Shown: positions 25,653 to 34,554, numbered from the stretch's first letter. The stretch is 64,000 bases of DNA from an uncultured Kiloniellaceae bacterium (GCA_947493695.1 CANLSF010000002.1:1302001-1366000); one strand, 5' to 3'. The notes: generated by a model not told the origin, from the sequence alone. A program made the numbers and translations.

Positions 25653-26762
25653 ATGCGACTAATGGTTTTGCCGTGCGACGGAATCGGCCCTGAGATCATG
25701 GGTGCAACCCTCGAAGCCGTGAGCGCTGCCAACACGAAGTTCGATCTTGGCCTATCGTTCCACGAGGAGATCTCCGGCTTTGACAGCCTGAAGCGCTTCG
25801 GAACGACTCTCCGCGAGGACGTTCTGGATCGTGCCCGGGAAGACTATGACGGCGTCATTCTTGGCACTCAATCGCACATGGACTACCCGTCTGTCGCCGA
25901 GGGTGGCCGCAACGTCTCTGCCGGATTCCGGATTGGCCTTGATCTTTATGCCAATGTCCGCCCGGCCCGGTCGCGAGCCTTCCTGCCGAACAAGGCGCCC
26001 GACATGGATCTGGTAATCATGCGCGAAGCAACCGAAGGCTTTTATCCCGACCGGAACATGCACAAGGGCGTAGGCGAGATGATGCCCGACCCGGATATGG
26101 CTCTATCGGTACGCAAGATCACGCGTCATGGCTCGATGCGAATTTGCCGGGAAGCCTTCAAGCTTGCCATGCAGCGTAGAAAAAAAGTCGCAGCCATTCA
26201 CAAAGCCAACTCGTTTCTGATGACAGATGGGCTATTTCTTGAGTGCTTCCGGGAGGTCGCGAAAGAGTATCCCGAGGTTAAGACTGAGGAATTGATCGTC
26301 GACGCCTTCGCCGCGCTTCTTGTTCGAAAGCCGCAGGACTACGACGTTGTGGTCGCCACGAACTTCTATGGCGATATTCTTTCTGACTTAGCGTCCGAAT
26401 TATCGGGCTCGCTGGGACTCGCTGGCTCGATCAACGCGAACGCTCAGAAAGGGAGATGTTGCGCGCAGGCGCAGCACGGATCCGCGCCCGACATCGCAGG
26501 TCAGAATATCGCCAATCCGACCTCGTTGATCCTATCGGCGGCGATGATGCTGAGCTGGCTTGGCGAGCAGCGTAACGAAGCCCGTCTGTTCGCTGCGGGT
26601 GATGCGATTTCCAAAGCCGTCGATGACGTGATTGATGAACCTGCAAACCGGACAAGAGACATCGGTGGAACGGTAAACACCGATGCCTTCGGTCGTCTCG
26701 TCGCCAACCGGATCGGCGAGCTCAATATCGCTGTGCAACGTCCCTTCGCACACCAAGTCTGA
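25653..26762 (+). CDS. Isocitrate/isopropylmalate dehydrogenase-family enzyme (tartrate dehydrogenase-like)
   Basis: This is 369 aa with GGGGAG before the ATG. Family motifs are MRLMVLPCDGIGPEIMGATL at the start, IMREATEGFYPDRN near 130 (substrate arginines), KANSFLMTDGLF near 188, VVATNFYGDILSDLASELSG near 231-250 (Mg-binding aspartates) and HGSAPDIAGQNIANPTSLIL near 273-292. These enzymes oxidise and often decarboxylate malate-type 2-hydroxy acids with NAD. The motif REATEGFY differs from the RENTEGEY of true leucine-pathway enzymes, and the catabolic context (carboxylate transporter, racemase, acid-sugar kinase remnant) favours a tartrate or tetronate-type substrate. An exact substrate cannot be assigned. 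Confidence 0.85.
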   Translation: MRLMVLPCDGIGPEIMGATLEAVSAANTKFDLGLSFHEEISGFDSLKRFGTTLREDVLDRAREDYDGVILGTQSHMDYPSVAEGGRNVSAGFRIGLDLYANVRPARSRAFLPNKAPDMDLVIMREATEGFYPDRNMHKGVGEMMPDPDMALSVRKITRHGSMRICREAFKLAMQRRKKVAAIHKANSFLMTDGLFLECFREVAKEYPEVKTEELIVDAFAALLVRKPQDYDVVVATNFYGDILSDLASELSGSLGLAGSINANAQKGRCCAQAQHGSAPDIAGQNIANPTSLILSAAMMLSWLGEQRNEARLFAAGDAISKAVDDVIDEPANRTRDIGGTVNTDAFGRLVANRIGELNIAVQRPFAHQV

Positions 26763-26810
26763 GCAGGGATGGCCGCCTAAACCGGCAACCCTACGAAACC
26801 AGAAGTACCA

Positions 26811-27509
26811 ATGACCCGACAAAAACCACGCCTCGCCCTCATTCACGCAACACGGCTTGCCATCGCCCCTGTCGAACGGGCCGCGGCGGCGCTATGGCCA
26901 GAGGCAGAAATGATTTCGCTTCTCGACGAGAGTCTGGAGATTGATCGCGAGCGATCCGGACGTTTGTCCAATGACCTCGCAACACGCATCCTCGACCTCG
27001 CACGCTATGCGGAACGTGCAGAGGCGGACGGAATACTCTTTACGTGCTCCGCCTTTGGCGCCGCTGTAGAGACCGCGAACAAAGCGCTTGGCATACCCGT
27101 CCTGAAGCCAAACGAAGCCATGTTCGCAGACGCGCTATCCCACGGCGAAAGAATTGCGATGATCTATACCTTTCCACCGGCGGCCGCCGGTATGGAAGTG
27201 GAATTTGATACGCTGGTCGCCAGTCAGAAGGGATCGGCGCGTTTGACGAGCGTGCTCTGCGAAGGTGCGCTTAATGCACTAAAGGCCGGCGACCAAGAGA
27301 CCCATGATCATCTCATCGCGGAATGTGGCGAAGCGCTTCAGCACTATGACGCCATCCTGCTGGCCCAGTTCTCCATGGCCGGAGCCGCGCCGCTTTTAAG
27401 GGCCCGAACAGAGACCACGGTGAAAACGAGTCCTGAATCGGCAATCCACGAGCTTCGCCGCAGGGTCGACACCGCCCATCAGAAGGGTGCTACCTGCTCA
27501 TCGGCGTGA
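26811..27509 (+). CDS. Asp/Glu/hydantoin racemase-family protein
   Basis: The 232-aa protein follows the dehydrogenase by 48 bases. It has the two-domain racemase fold, with the first catalytic-cysteine loop DGILFTCSAFGAAVE near 74-88. In the mirrored loop (ILLAQFSMAGAAPLL near 185) the expected second cysteine is absent. It is therefore closer to arylmalonate decarboxylase/maleate isomerase-like members, or has altered chemistry, than to a standard two-base racemase. Relatives act in catabolic operons on hydroxy- or amino-dicarboxylates. Its end overlaps the start of a broken acid-sugar kinase frame, consistent with an operon that has partly decayed. Confidence 0.78.
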   Translation: MTRQKPRLALIHATRLAIAPVERAAAALWPEAEMISLLDESLEIDRERSGRLSNDLATRILDLARYAERAEADGILFTCSAFGAAVETANKALGIPVLKPNEAMFADALSHGERIAMIYTFPPAAAGMEVEFDTLVASQKGSARLTSVLCEGALNALKAGDQETHDHLIAECGEALQHYDAILLAQFSMAGAAPLLRARTETTVKTSPESAIHELRRRVDTAHQKGATCSSA

Positions 27510-27727
27510 TTGCAGACAACTTGACCGGTGCGAGCGTCATCGCCAATACGCTTGTCAAAGGCGTGCCGCCAAAGGTGAGCTCCGGACTGCGCAATTCGCC
27601 AGCATCCCGTCAACACCCACCTCCGCCGAGATCGAGGCTGGGGTGATTGCCCTGAAGAGCAGGGCGGCGCCGGCGTACAAAGCGGTGCGCGACATTCTTA
27701 CAGCACTCGATTGGCTTCGAAAGCTTG
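27495..27727 (+). pseudogene. Four-carbon acid-sugar kinase (OtnK/DUF1537) N-terminal remnant
   Basis: LIGVIADNLTGASVIANTLV KGVPP in one frame (27495-27570) continues as LRTAQFASIPSTPTSAEIEA and GVIALKSRAAPAYKAVRDIL TALDWLRK in another. Together they match the first ~75 residues of 3-oxo-tetronate kinases. A frameshift lies near 27575 and the remaining ~350 residues are gone. The break point abuts the stop of the GntR gene. It shows the operon once processed a tetronate-like acid sugar. Confidence 0.75.
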
Positions 27728-27730
27728 CTC

Positions 27731-28648
27731 TTAGCTGGCGGCTTCTGCTTGGGATTCTGCAGCCCAGTTCCAGGCGATCGGAGATTTGCGCTTCAGTGCG
27801 CCACTCAGGTGCTGGCGCATTCTGTAAGAAGCATCGACTAAGTTCCCATCCTCAAGGAGCGTCAATATCTCAAGATGCTCAGTGCATTGTTCGACGAGCC
27901 GGTCGTGATTGACCTCGGCACGATACTCCATCAACCTGCGCATCCGGTTGACCCTCTGGAGCGCCATCAGGAAGAAGGGGTTGCCAGAGAGCTTAATGAC
28001 CTCCTCATGAAAGAGTGCGCCATTTGCCAGGAGCGTCTCCGCCGGAACTGCCGAGAAATCCATCTTTAGCATGCCTTCCTGGATTCTCCGCTGTTCGCTG
28101 AGAACAGCCCGGTCGAGCTTGAAGGACGGTTCAAGCACTGCCGCCGGTTCGATAGCCATCCGAAAGCGGTAAATCTCGTCGAACGCCTCAGGCGTCTTTG
28201 CAACCGGCAACAACCGCCAGCCATAGCCTTCTTTACGTTCCGCCCATCCCTCTCGCGCCGCTCGGGCCAAGAGCTCGCCCGCCTTGGCCTTAGTCCAACC
28301 GTAGGTCTGGCGGAGAAGATGCTCGGTCACTTCCGAGGGTAGTTTGTTGACAAGCCAATCGTCTGCGAGACTCTGGTAATCGTCGGTGATTTCAGCAGTC
28401 TGTCTATCCAGCAAATCGCTGAGGCTTTCCGGTAGCGCGTCCGGCACGAAGTAACCCCGGTTGACGCGCCGAACCAGAATTCCGTGCTCTTCAAGTGTTT
28501 CAAGTGCTTCACGCACGGGCGTTCGGGAGACACCGTACTTGTCGGCAAGCTGTTGTGCAGCGACATGTTGCCCACAGGAGATTGCACCCACCGCAATCTC
28601 TTCGGCCAGACGTCTGGAGATCTTCTTCGATAGCTCGCTGGCGCGCAA
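27731..28648 (-). CDS. GntR-family (FCD) regulator with an extra winged-helix segment
   Basis: This is 305 aa. A GntR winged helix occupies residues 5-70 (AAQQLADKYGVSRTPVREAL, EEHGILVRRVNRGYFV). Unusually, residues 85-150 add another helical domain (LPSEVTEHLLRQTYGWTKAK, REGWAERKEGYGWRLLPV) that looks like a second winged helix, before the all-helical FCD ligand domain (about 155-295, with FRMAIEPAAVLEPSFKLD and GALFHEEVIKLSGNPFFLMA). FCD regulators sense organic acids. The gene is convergent with the catabolic operon and is likely to control the tct/dehydrogenase divergent promoters. A near-palindrome GTATAGCTGTAC at 28669-28680 may be its own operator. Confidence 0.87.
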   Translation of the reverse strand: MRASELSKKISRRLAEEIAVGAISCGQHVAAQQLADKYGVSRTPVREALETLEEHGILVRRVNRGYFVPDALPESLSDLLDRQTAEITDDYQSLADDWLVNKLPSEVTEHLLRQTYGWTKAKAGELLARAAREGWAERKEGYGWRLLPVAKTPEAFDEIYRFRMAIEPAAVLEPSFKLDRAVLSEQRRIQEGMLKMDFSAVPAETLLANGALFHEEVIKLSGNPFFLMALQRVNRMRRLMEYRAEVNHDRLVEQCTEHLEILTLLEDGNLVDASYRMRQHLSGALKRKSPIAWNWAAESQAEAAS

Positions 28649-28911
28649 TTTCTCTACCTTACTTTGACGTATAGCTGTACTTCGTCACCCATCGCACGTC
28701 AGAAGCGGGGGCGTTAAATTTGCACATTGGCAACAGATTTCAAGATTTTTTTGGTTTTTTACCTGTTCAAATTCATATTTTTTGCAGCCACACGGCTCAT
28801 CCTTCCATCACACTACTGGCTTGTCTGTACTGTCGCCTACGAAGGCGCTGCTGCAAACCTGTCGACGTATTGCGACTAGGCATTAGCTCATAATGAGCCA
28901 GTGTTTCCAGG

Positions 28912-29200
28912 AGTCTGTTTAAAGGTCGCCATTTCAGCGAAGAGGCCGTGTTGATGAGACTTACATCAAGTTCCGCGGCAAATGGATGTACCTCTACCGT
29001 ACCGCGGACAAGCTCGGGAATATCATCGACTTCTACCTCTCTGTCGCCCGAAACACCGAGGCAGCGAAGCGGTTCTTAGGCAAAGCCCTGAGGGACCTGA
29101 ATGACTGGGAAACGCCTCATACAATCAGCACCGACAAGGCGTTTATAAAAAATCTGATCATCCGACGAACCTATCGCCCTGATGTCAACGAGGCCAGTTA
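28912..29200 (+). pseudogene. IS6-family transposase remnant
   Basis: FKGRHFSEEA (from 28918) is the usual N-terminus of IS6 transposases. It runs, after a deletion and frame change, into VDETYIKFRGKWMYLYRTAD from 28950, then DFYLSVARNTEAAKRFLGKA and TISTDKA near the second catalytic aspartate. The DDE glutamate end and inverted repeats are missing, so the element is dead. It sits between the acid-sugar block and the amino-acid importer. Confidence 0.82.
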
Positions 29201-29241
29201 GTCGACCTGTCAAAGCGCTCTCACGCCTCCCCTCATCGAAG

Positions 29242-29305
29242 TTGACAATTTTCAGAATGTCAATATTGTATTCTATATAGAAACATATGTGCTGATATAC
29301 AGCAC
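29242..29305 (+). promoter_or_regulatory. Promoter/operator region of the amino-acid importer
   Basis: TTGACA at 29242-29247 is followed by an A+T-rich stretch with TGTCAATAT (29258-29266), the perfect palindrome TTCTATATAGAA (29271-29282) and the inverted repeat GTGCTG-N5-CAGCAC (29289-29305). TGTCAATAT, TTCTATATA and CAGCAC recur in the same order in the elements at 34589-34626 and 38243-38280, suggesting one shared regulator, most simply the IclR protein at 37041. Confidence 0.55.
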
Positions 29306-29333
29306 AAGAAAAATTGCAACGTGGGAGCAAATC

Positions 29334-30374
29334 ATGAAACAACACTTGAAGAAGATGGCGGGGCTGGCTGTGTTGGCTTGTATGGTGGCAACGCCTCAAT
29401 CAGCAGCAGCAAAAAGCGCGACTGTTCAAAAAATCGAAGACCGCGGCACCATGCTTTGCAGCGGACACAATGGAAGCTATTTCGGATTTGTCGAAGTGAA
29501 CGACAAAAACGAGTGGAAGGGTCTGGATATCGACCTCTGCCGCGCCCTCACCACAGCTATTCTCGGCGATCCCGACAAAGCGCAAATCGTTCCCTTGAGC
29601 TGGGCGCAGCGTTTCCCGGCCCTTCAGTCCGGGGATGTGGATGTCATCATCAAGGCAACAGGCTGGACCATGGGCCGCGATACAGAGCTTGGTCTTCAAT
29701 TTTCGCTCCCCTACTTTTTCGGCGGCACGCAGTTGATGGCACACGGCGAACTGGGTATCTCTGACGCCAAGGACCTCGAAGGCGGTACGGTTTGCGTGGA
29801 AGCAGGTACGACGATCGAACGGATCGTGGCCGACTACCTGAAAACCATCAACGTGCAGCACGAGATGGTGTCCTACGAAAAGGCGGCCGAGCTGCGGTCG
29901 GCCTATCTGGCGAACCGCTGTGACGCTTTCGCCGGCTGGGGTCCGAACCTCGCCGTCCTGCGCGCCACCGAGATCGAGAACCCGGAGTCACACAAGATTC
30001 TGAACGACCAGCTCTCGAGCGAACCGATCGCCGCGGCTATGCGCCAGGGCGACGAGGACTTCGTCGATGTGGTGAACTGGATGCTGGCGGCCTTGCTGCT
30101 GGCTGAAGAGCACGGCGTGACAAAGGCCAACGTGGAAGAGGTGGCTGCGACCCCGCCCAATCCAACCGTGGCGCGGCTGCTCGGTGTGACTCCCGGCATT
30201 GGCGAACGCCTTGGTCTCCGCGAAACCTGGGCCCGCGAAATGATTGCGGCCACGGGCAACTTCGCCGAGATCTACGATCGGAATCTGGGCAAGGATTCGC
30301 CCTATAAACTGGACCGTGGCCTGAACAACCTCTGGAGCCACGGCGGCGTTCTCTACGCCCCAATCCTCGACTGA
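29334..30374 (+). CDS. aapJ: Polar amino-acid ABC transporter, periplasmic binding protein
   Basis: ATG at 29334 has GGAG upstream and begins a signal peptide (MKQHLKKMAGLAVLACMVAT, cleavage near AAA-KS). The 346-aa protein is of AapJ/BztA type: RGTMLCSGHNGSYFGFVEVN near the start, GLDIDLCRALTTAI, PLSWAQRFPALQSGDVDVII and TVCVEAGTTIERIVADYL. These receptors bind a broad range of L-amino acids. It is followed by a hairpin and two permeases. The surrounding sulfur-related genes suggest the ligand may be a modified sulfur amino acid. That part is inference. Confidence 0.9.
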   Translation: MKQHLKKMAGLAVLACMVATPQSAAAKSATVQKIEDRGTMLCSGHNGSYFGFVEVNDKNEWKGLDIDLCRALTTAILGDPDKAQIVPLSWAQRFPALQSGDVDVIIKATGWTMGRDTELGLQFSLPYFFGGTQLMAHGELGISDAKDLEGGTVCVEAGTTIERIVADYLKTINVQHEMVSYEKAAELRSAYLANRCDAFAGWGPNLAVLRATEIENPESHKILNDQLSSEPIAAAMRQGDEDFVDVVNWMLAALLLAEEHGVTKANVEEVAATPPNPTVARLLGVTPGIGERLGLRETWAREMIAATGNFAEIYDRNLGKDSPYKLDRGLNNLWSHGGVLYAPILD

Positions 30375-30386
30375 TTTCCGAAACCA

Positions 30387-30420
30387 CAAGAAGGAGCTGT
30401 TCTCCGGCAGCTCCTTCTTG
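30387..30420 (+). other. Intercistronic hairpin after the binding-protein gene
   Basis: A perfect 13-bp stem CAAGAAGGAGCTG / CAGCTCCTTCTTG with an 8-base loop lies 12 bases after the stop codon. No T-run follows, so it fits a message-stabilising or partially attenuating structure that keeps binding protein in excess over the permeases. Confidence 0.75.
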
Positions 30421-30440
30421 CGCATTGGCGGGAGAGTCTG

Positions 30441-31577
30441 ATGACAGAGTCGGCGCCTATCAGAAAAGCAAACCCAAAAGATATCCTCATTCAGTCGGTT
30501 TTCCTGGTCGTGGTCGTGGTGTTGATCGTTTCGGCGGTCGAGAGCGCCCGCACCAATCTGAACGCCATGGGTATTTCCAGTGGGTTCGGCTTCCTCGATC
30601 GATCTACCGGCTGGTCTTACTCCTTCTCCCTTGTAGAGCGATCAATTGACGATCCCTACCGCTGGACTCTCTTTGTAGGATTTCTCAACACACTCTTCCT
30701 CGGTGTGGTCTCGATTATCCTCGCCACACTGCTCGGTTTCGCCGTTGGCGCTGCCCGAGACGCCCGCAACTTCGCGCTTGAAGGCGCGGCCATGGTTTTT
30801 GTTCAGATTTTCCGAAATATCCCGCTGATCCTGCAGCTTGTGTTCTGGTATGCCATCCTTATTCACATGCCGGGCCCTCGGCAGGCCATGTCGCTGCTCG
30901 ATATGGCATTTCTCTCGAATCGGGGATTTTATGCCCCGACCCTGACTCTGCCGCCGCTTGCCTCCTTAACGGCCTTCGCTTTTGCCATTGGCTCGGCCTT
31001 TGTCGCAGCCAAAGTCGTGCAAAGCCGTTTTACAAAACGCCTCCTGATTTGGCTGCTTGCGAACATCCTGCTGTTGGCCGTACTTCTGCTGTTCTCGAGT
31101 ACCGGTGACACCGCTGTTTTCTCTGTTCCCGCGCTTAAAGGCCTGCGGTTCACAGGTGGCGTCACCATTCCGGTCGAGTTGGTCGCGATGATCATCTCTA
31201 TCGTTCTCTACGGAGCAGCCTATATTGCAGAAGTCGTCAAGGGCGGCCTGCGTGCCGTCCCCAAAGGCCTGATCGAGGCCGGACGATCACTCGGTCTCTC
31301 CGAACGCGCCATCTGGTTCAAAATCACAATGCCTATGGCACTACGCTCGATCATCCCACCGCTCGGCAATCAGTGGATTTTCCTGATGAAAGCCACCACA
31401 ATCGGTGTTGCAATCGGGTTCAGCGACCTCTTCATGATTGTTTCGACCTCAATCACCCAATCAGGACAGACGCTCGAACTGATCGGGGTTTTGATGGCTG
31501 CTTTCCTCCTGATCAACTTCTCGCTGGCACAGATGATCAATCTCCTGAACAGCCGCCTGCAATTGGTCACCAACTGA
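30441..31577 (+). CDS. aapQ: Polar amino-acid ABC transporter permease, AapQ type
   Basis: The 378-aa membrane protein has an N-terminal helix (ILIQSVFLVVVVVLIVSAVE), the long AapQ-type periplasmic insertion with NLNAMGISSGFGFLDRSTGW, a core permease region from VGFLNTLFLGVVSIILATLL, and the cytoplasmic EAA loop VPKGLIEAGRSLGLSERAIW near 275-294, which docks the ATPase. It pairs with the next gene as a heterodimer. The ATPase subunit is not in this window. Confidence 0.9.
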   Translation: MTESAPIRKANPKDILIQSVFLVVVVVLIVSAVESARTNLNAMGISSGFGFLDRSTGWSYSFSLVERSIDDPYRWTLFVGFLNTLFLGVVSIILATLLGFAVGAARDARNFALEGAAMVFVQIFRNIPLILQLVFWYAILIHMPGPRQAMSLLDMAFLSNRGFYAPTLTLPPLASLTAFAFAIGSAFVAAKVVQSRFTKRLLIWLLANILLLAVLLLFSSTGDTAVFSVPALKGLRFTGGVTIPVELVAMIISIVLYGAAYIAEVVKGGLRAVPKGLIEAGRSLGLSERAIWFKITMPMALRSIIPPLGNQWIFLMKATTIGVAIGFSDLFMIVSTSITQSGQTLELIGVLMAAFLLINFSLAQMINLLNSRLQLVTN

Positions 31578-31604
31578 CGCCTTACACCGCGAGGGAGTCG
31601 TGCC

Positions 31605-32669
31605 ATGAGCGCACCTAAGTCTGATTGGCTTTTAAAACCTCTGAAACAACGCCTCTTCAGGTCGCCGTCCGATACGCTGCTCACACTCCTGCTCGGCGCC
31701 CTACTGCTATACGGTCTTTTCGTCACCTTGAACTGGGCGATTTTCGGTGCCGTGTGGTCAACTGAAGACGTTGCGGCCTGCCGTGAAGCTAAAGGCGCCT
31801 GTTGGTCGGTGATCGATGCACGGCACCGCCTGATTCTCTTTGGCCTCTATCCTTATGAACTACACTGGCGTTCGACACTGGCTTGCGCCGCGATCATTGC
31901 GACGGTCGTCTTTTCATGCCTTCCCTTCTTCTGGACAGCAAAACGGCTTACCAGTCTGTGGATCCTTGGCTTCGGCACTTACTACGCCCTCATGGAAGGA
32001 AGCCTGATTGGCTTGCAACAGGTGACGACGGATCAATGGGGCGGCCTGTCCCTGACGCTTTTCCTCTTCTCGTCGGTTGTGTTGATAGGAATGCCGATGG
32101 GTTTAGGACTTGCCCTCGCCCGGCGGTCAAAACTTCCGGTAATCAGCCGGGGCGTCTCGGTCCTAATCGACTTCATCCGGTCTTTGCCGTTGCTTACAAC
32201 TCTCTTCACGGCTGCGGTCGTGGTGCCGATCCTGCTGCCAAGCTGGCTGCAGGGCGACAAGATATGGCGCGTGATCCTGGCTTTTTCGCTTTTCTTCGCC
32301 TGTTATCAGGCGGAGGTTTTTCGGGGCGGGTTTCAGGCTGTGCCCAAGGGCCAGATGGAGGCTGGCCGAGCGCTGGGGCTCCGGCCATGGCAGATCCTGA
32401 GTCTGGTTCTGCTGCCACAGGTGTTCCGCCATGCTCTGCCCGGCACAATCAACATGGTGGTGATGACATTCAAGGAGACGGCAATCGTAATCATCATCGG
32501 CCTATTCGACGTGCTGGCCTCCGCCAACGCCGCCTTCGGGACCGGCGAATGGGCGCCCTACTACATGGAGGTTTACGCCTTTGTCGGGCTGATTTACTGG
32601 ACCTTTATCTTCTCGCTCGGCCAGTACGGCGCCTATCTCGAACGCCGCATGGCCGTGGTGTCGCATTAG
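31605..32669 (+). CDS. aapM: Polar amino-acid ABC transporter permease, AapM type
   Basis: The 354-aa partner permease begins 27 bases after AapQ. It has N-terminal membrane helices, an insertion with a cysteine pair (VAACREAKGACWSVIDAR near 57-74) typical of AapM/BztC, the core permease domain from SLTLFLFSSVVLIGMPMGLG, and the EAA loop VPKGQMEAGRALGLRPWQIL near 245-264. It closes the plus-strand operon and converges with the VOC-family gene just three bases away. No aapP-type ATPase follows, so the importer must borrow one encoded elsewhere. Confidence 0.9.
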   Translation: MSAPKSDWLLKPLKQRLFRSPSDTLLTLLLGALLLYGLFVTLNWAIFGAVWSTEDVAACREAKGACWSVIDARHRLILFGLYPYELHWRSTLACAAIIATVVFSCLPFFWTAKRLTSLWILGFGTYYALMEGSLIGLQQVTTDQWGGLSLTLFLFSSVVLIGMPMGLGLALARRSKLPVISRGVSVLIDFIRSLPLLTTLFTAAVVVPILLPSWLQGDKIWRVILAFSLFFACYQAEVFRGGFQAVPKGQMEAGRALGLRPWQILSLVLLPQVFRHALPGTINMVVMTFKETAIVIIIGLFDVLASANAAFGTGEWAPYYMEVYAFVGLIYWTFIFSLGQYGAYLERRMAVVSH

Positions 32670-32672
32670 ATC

Positions 32673-33314
32673 CTAGCTGATCTCGACGGTCTCTCCGTCG
32701 GGCCTGGACAGAACAAAGACGAGCGAGGGCTTGGCCGCCTGTTCGACGCGTGCAAGATGATCAACACCGAGAGTCTTGAGCAAATCAATAAGTTCGGATG
32801 GTTCGGGATGCCCCAGCCGGATAGCGGTTAGAGCAATACCGAGATCCTGCATGCCGCTGCTGGGATGAGCCCCGGGGGACCATTCGATGAAGGCGGGCAA
32901 CAGCCCCCCTTCAGGCAAAGATCCATCCCTGGGCACCGTCAGACGCCAAGACCTCTCGCCTCGCGTGAAATTCACCACTTCGCCGAGATCCACCGGACTT
33001 GCCGCGATGACCGCATCCAGATCATCCGTGCCGACAACCCAGCATAAGGCGCCTGGCCTATCTTTAAGCCGCGTCTGTGTTGCAGGATCATCCAGCGTAA
33101 ACCAGCGGGTTCGCCCCGGATCACCCGCATCGGGGTCGATCGCGATAATCTCCAGAAAGCTCTCGATGCCGGCCTGAGCAACACAGTTATGGGTGCTCAT
33201 GGCGTCATGCTTTCCCCCACGGGGAATTTCAACACCGATAAGATTCTTTAAGGCTGTAACACCCTGTTCCAGGCTTGTGGCGCCAATGGCAAAATGGTCG
33301 ATCTTGTTGTTCAT
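32673..33314 (-). CDS. VOC/glyoxalase-like domain protein
   Basis: The 213-aa protein opens KIDHFAIGATSLEQGVTALK NLIGVEIPRGGKHDAMSTHN, a glyoxalase-like strand-helix with the metal-ligand histidine position HFAIG, and includes SFLEIIAIDPDAG, the second ligand-type strand. This layout matches the larger glyoxalase-like family (PF13468 type) rather than classic glyoxalase I. Reaction unknown. It is 43 bases downstream of the PLP lyase gene on the same strand, so a role in processing the lyase product is plausible. Confidence 0.78.
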   Translation of the reverse strand: MNNKIDHFAIGATSLEQGVTALKNLIGVEIPRGGKHDAMSTHNCVAQAGIESFLEIIAIDPDAGDPGRTRWFTLDDPATQTRLKDRPGALCWVVGTDDLDAVIAASPVDLGEVVNFTRGERSWRLTVPRDGSLPEGGLLPAFIEWSPGAHPSSGMQDLGIALTAIRLGHPEPSELIDLLKTLGVDHLARVEQAAKPSLVFVLSRPDGETVEIS

Positions 33315-33357
33315 GTCTCTCGTCTTTGCTTTGGGTTTGGAATGGCGCGGCAGGCCT

Positions 33358-34554
33358 TCAGGCTAGATGCCGAAAGGCCTGCGCCAGATCCTCAATCAGA
33401 CTGTCCGGATCCTCGTGGCCAATATTGAAACGGACGAGCGGCCCCTCGCTTGACCATTCAGTTGCCGTGCGCATCGGCGATGGGTTCACGGGCAAAGCCA
33501 GGCTTTCAAAACCGCCCCAACTCAGGCCAACGGAAAACATCGTCAGTCCGTCAATAAAAGCCCGAAGCTGCCCCGCGCCGACCGGCTGCATGACAACGGA
33601 GAAAAGCCCACCCGCGCCCCTAAAGTCCCGCTGCCAGAAATTATGTCCCGTGCAATCCGCGAAGGCAGGGTGCAAGATCCGCGAGACCGAGGGCTGCTCC
33701 GCCAGCCAAGTCGCGATTTTCATGCCGCTTTCGTGATGATGGCGCATGCGCATTTCGAGCGTCCGCAAGCCACGCAGTGCCAGGAAGATGTCGTTCGCCC
33801 CGGCTCTATCGCCGAACGCCAGTGCCATCTTGCGCATTTCATCGTAGTGCGCCGATTTGCATACGATGAAGCCGATCATCGCATCGGCGTGCCCGCTGAT
33901 GTACTTCGAGCCGGAGTGCACAACCACGTCGACGCCGAGACTGAGGGGTTGGCAGAATACGGGCGTGGCCCAGGTCGCATCCAGGATCGATAATGCTCCC
34001 TGCGCATGCGCCGCTTGAGCGATTGCCGGAACGTCTGGAACCTCGAAGGTGCCGGATCCGGGAGCCTCGAAAACCACAGCCGAAGTGTTGTCTCGCATCA
34101 ATGCCGTAAGGCCACCGCCGATCATGGGATCGAAGTAACCGATCTCTACGCCATAGCGCGTCAGGACATTATCGCAGAACATCCGGGTCGGGCCGTAGAC
34201 ATTGTCGGCTACCAGAACATGGCTACCGGCCTTTGCCGCCGCCATGATCGCAACAGTCACCGCCGTCAAACCGGAAGAAAGAGAAATGCAGCCATCACCG
34301 CCTTCCAAGCGCGCCATCATCGCTTCCAGCTCGAAGCTCGCCGGATTGCCGTAGCGCCCGTAGTAAAGAACGCCTGGCTCGTAACGTTCCTCGCGTGCCT
34401 GCTCGAACTCGGCCAGAGTATCGAACAGCATCGTCGAACTCTGATAGATCGGCAGGTTGACAGCCCGCCCGCTGATGGCAGGATTGCGCCCGAGATGCGC
34501 GAGCGCGTTGGTCAGCTTGGTGTCGCCTGAGGACATCGTCTTCTCATCTTTCAT
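33358..34554 (-). CDS. PLP-dependent C-S lyase of the Cys/Met metabolism family
   Basis: This is 398 aa of fold-type I. Visible motifs are YYGRYGNPASFELEAMMARL (near 65-84), the phosphate-binding SLSSGLTAVTVAIMAAA and the cofactor lysine in VVHSGSKYISGHADAMIGF near 210-228. They fit cystathionine beta-lyase/gamma-synthase-type enzymes, which cleave or exchange the C-S bond of sulfur amino acids. The start may be the second ATG at 34536. It shares the control region at 34589-34626 with the divergent molybdoenzyme gene. Likely job is releasing a thiol from the imported compound, with 2-oxoacid and ammonia as other products. The exact substrate is inferred. Confidence 0.87.
   Translation of the reverse strand: MKDEKTMSSGDTKLTNALAHLGRNPAISGRAVNLPIYQSSTMLFDTLAEFEQAREERYEPGVLYYGRYGNPASFELEAMMARLEGGDGCISLSSGLTAVTVAIMAAAKAGSHVLVADNVYGPTRMFCDNVLTRYGVEIGYFDPMIGGGLTALMRDNTSAVVFEAPGSGTFEVPDVPAIAQAAHAQGALSILDATWATPVFCQPLSLGVDVVVHSGSKYISGHADAMIGFIVCKSAHYDEMRKMALAFGDRAGANDIFLALRGLRTLEMRMRHHHESGMKIATWLAEQPSVSRILHPAFADCTGHNFWQRDFRGAGGLFSVVMQPVGAGQLRAFIDGLTMFSVGLSWGGFESLALPVNPSPMRTATEWSSEGPLVRFNIGHEDPDSLIEDLAQAFRHLA

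Noticed and set aside
28986-29201. Short frame beginning MYLYRTADKLG as a complete gene
   Set aside because: It is the central part of an IS6 transposase with both ends missing; recorded as a remnant.
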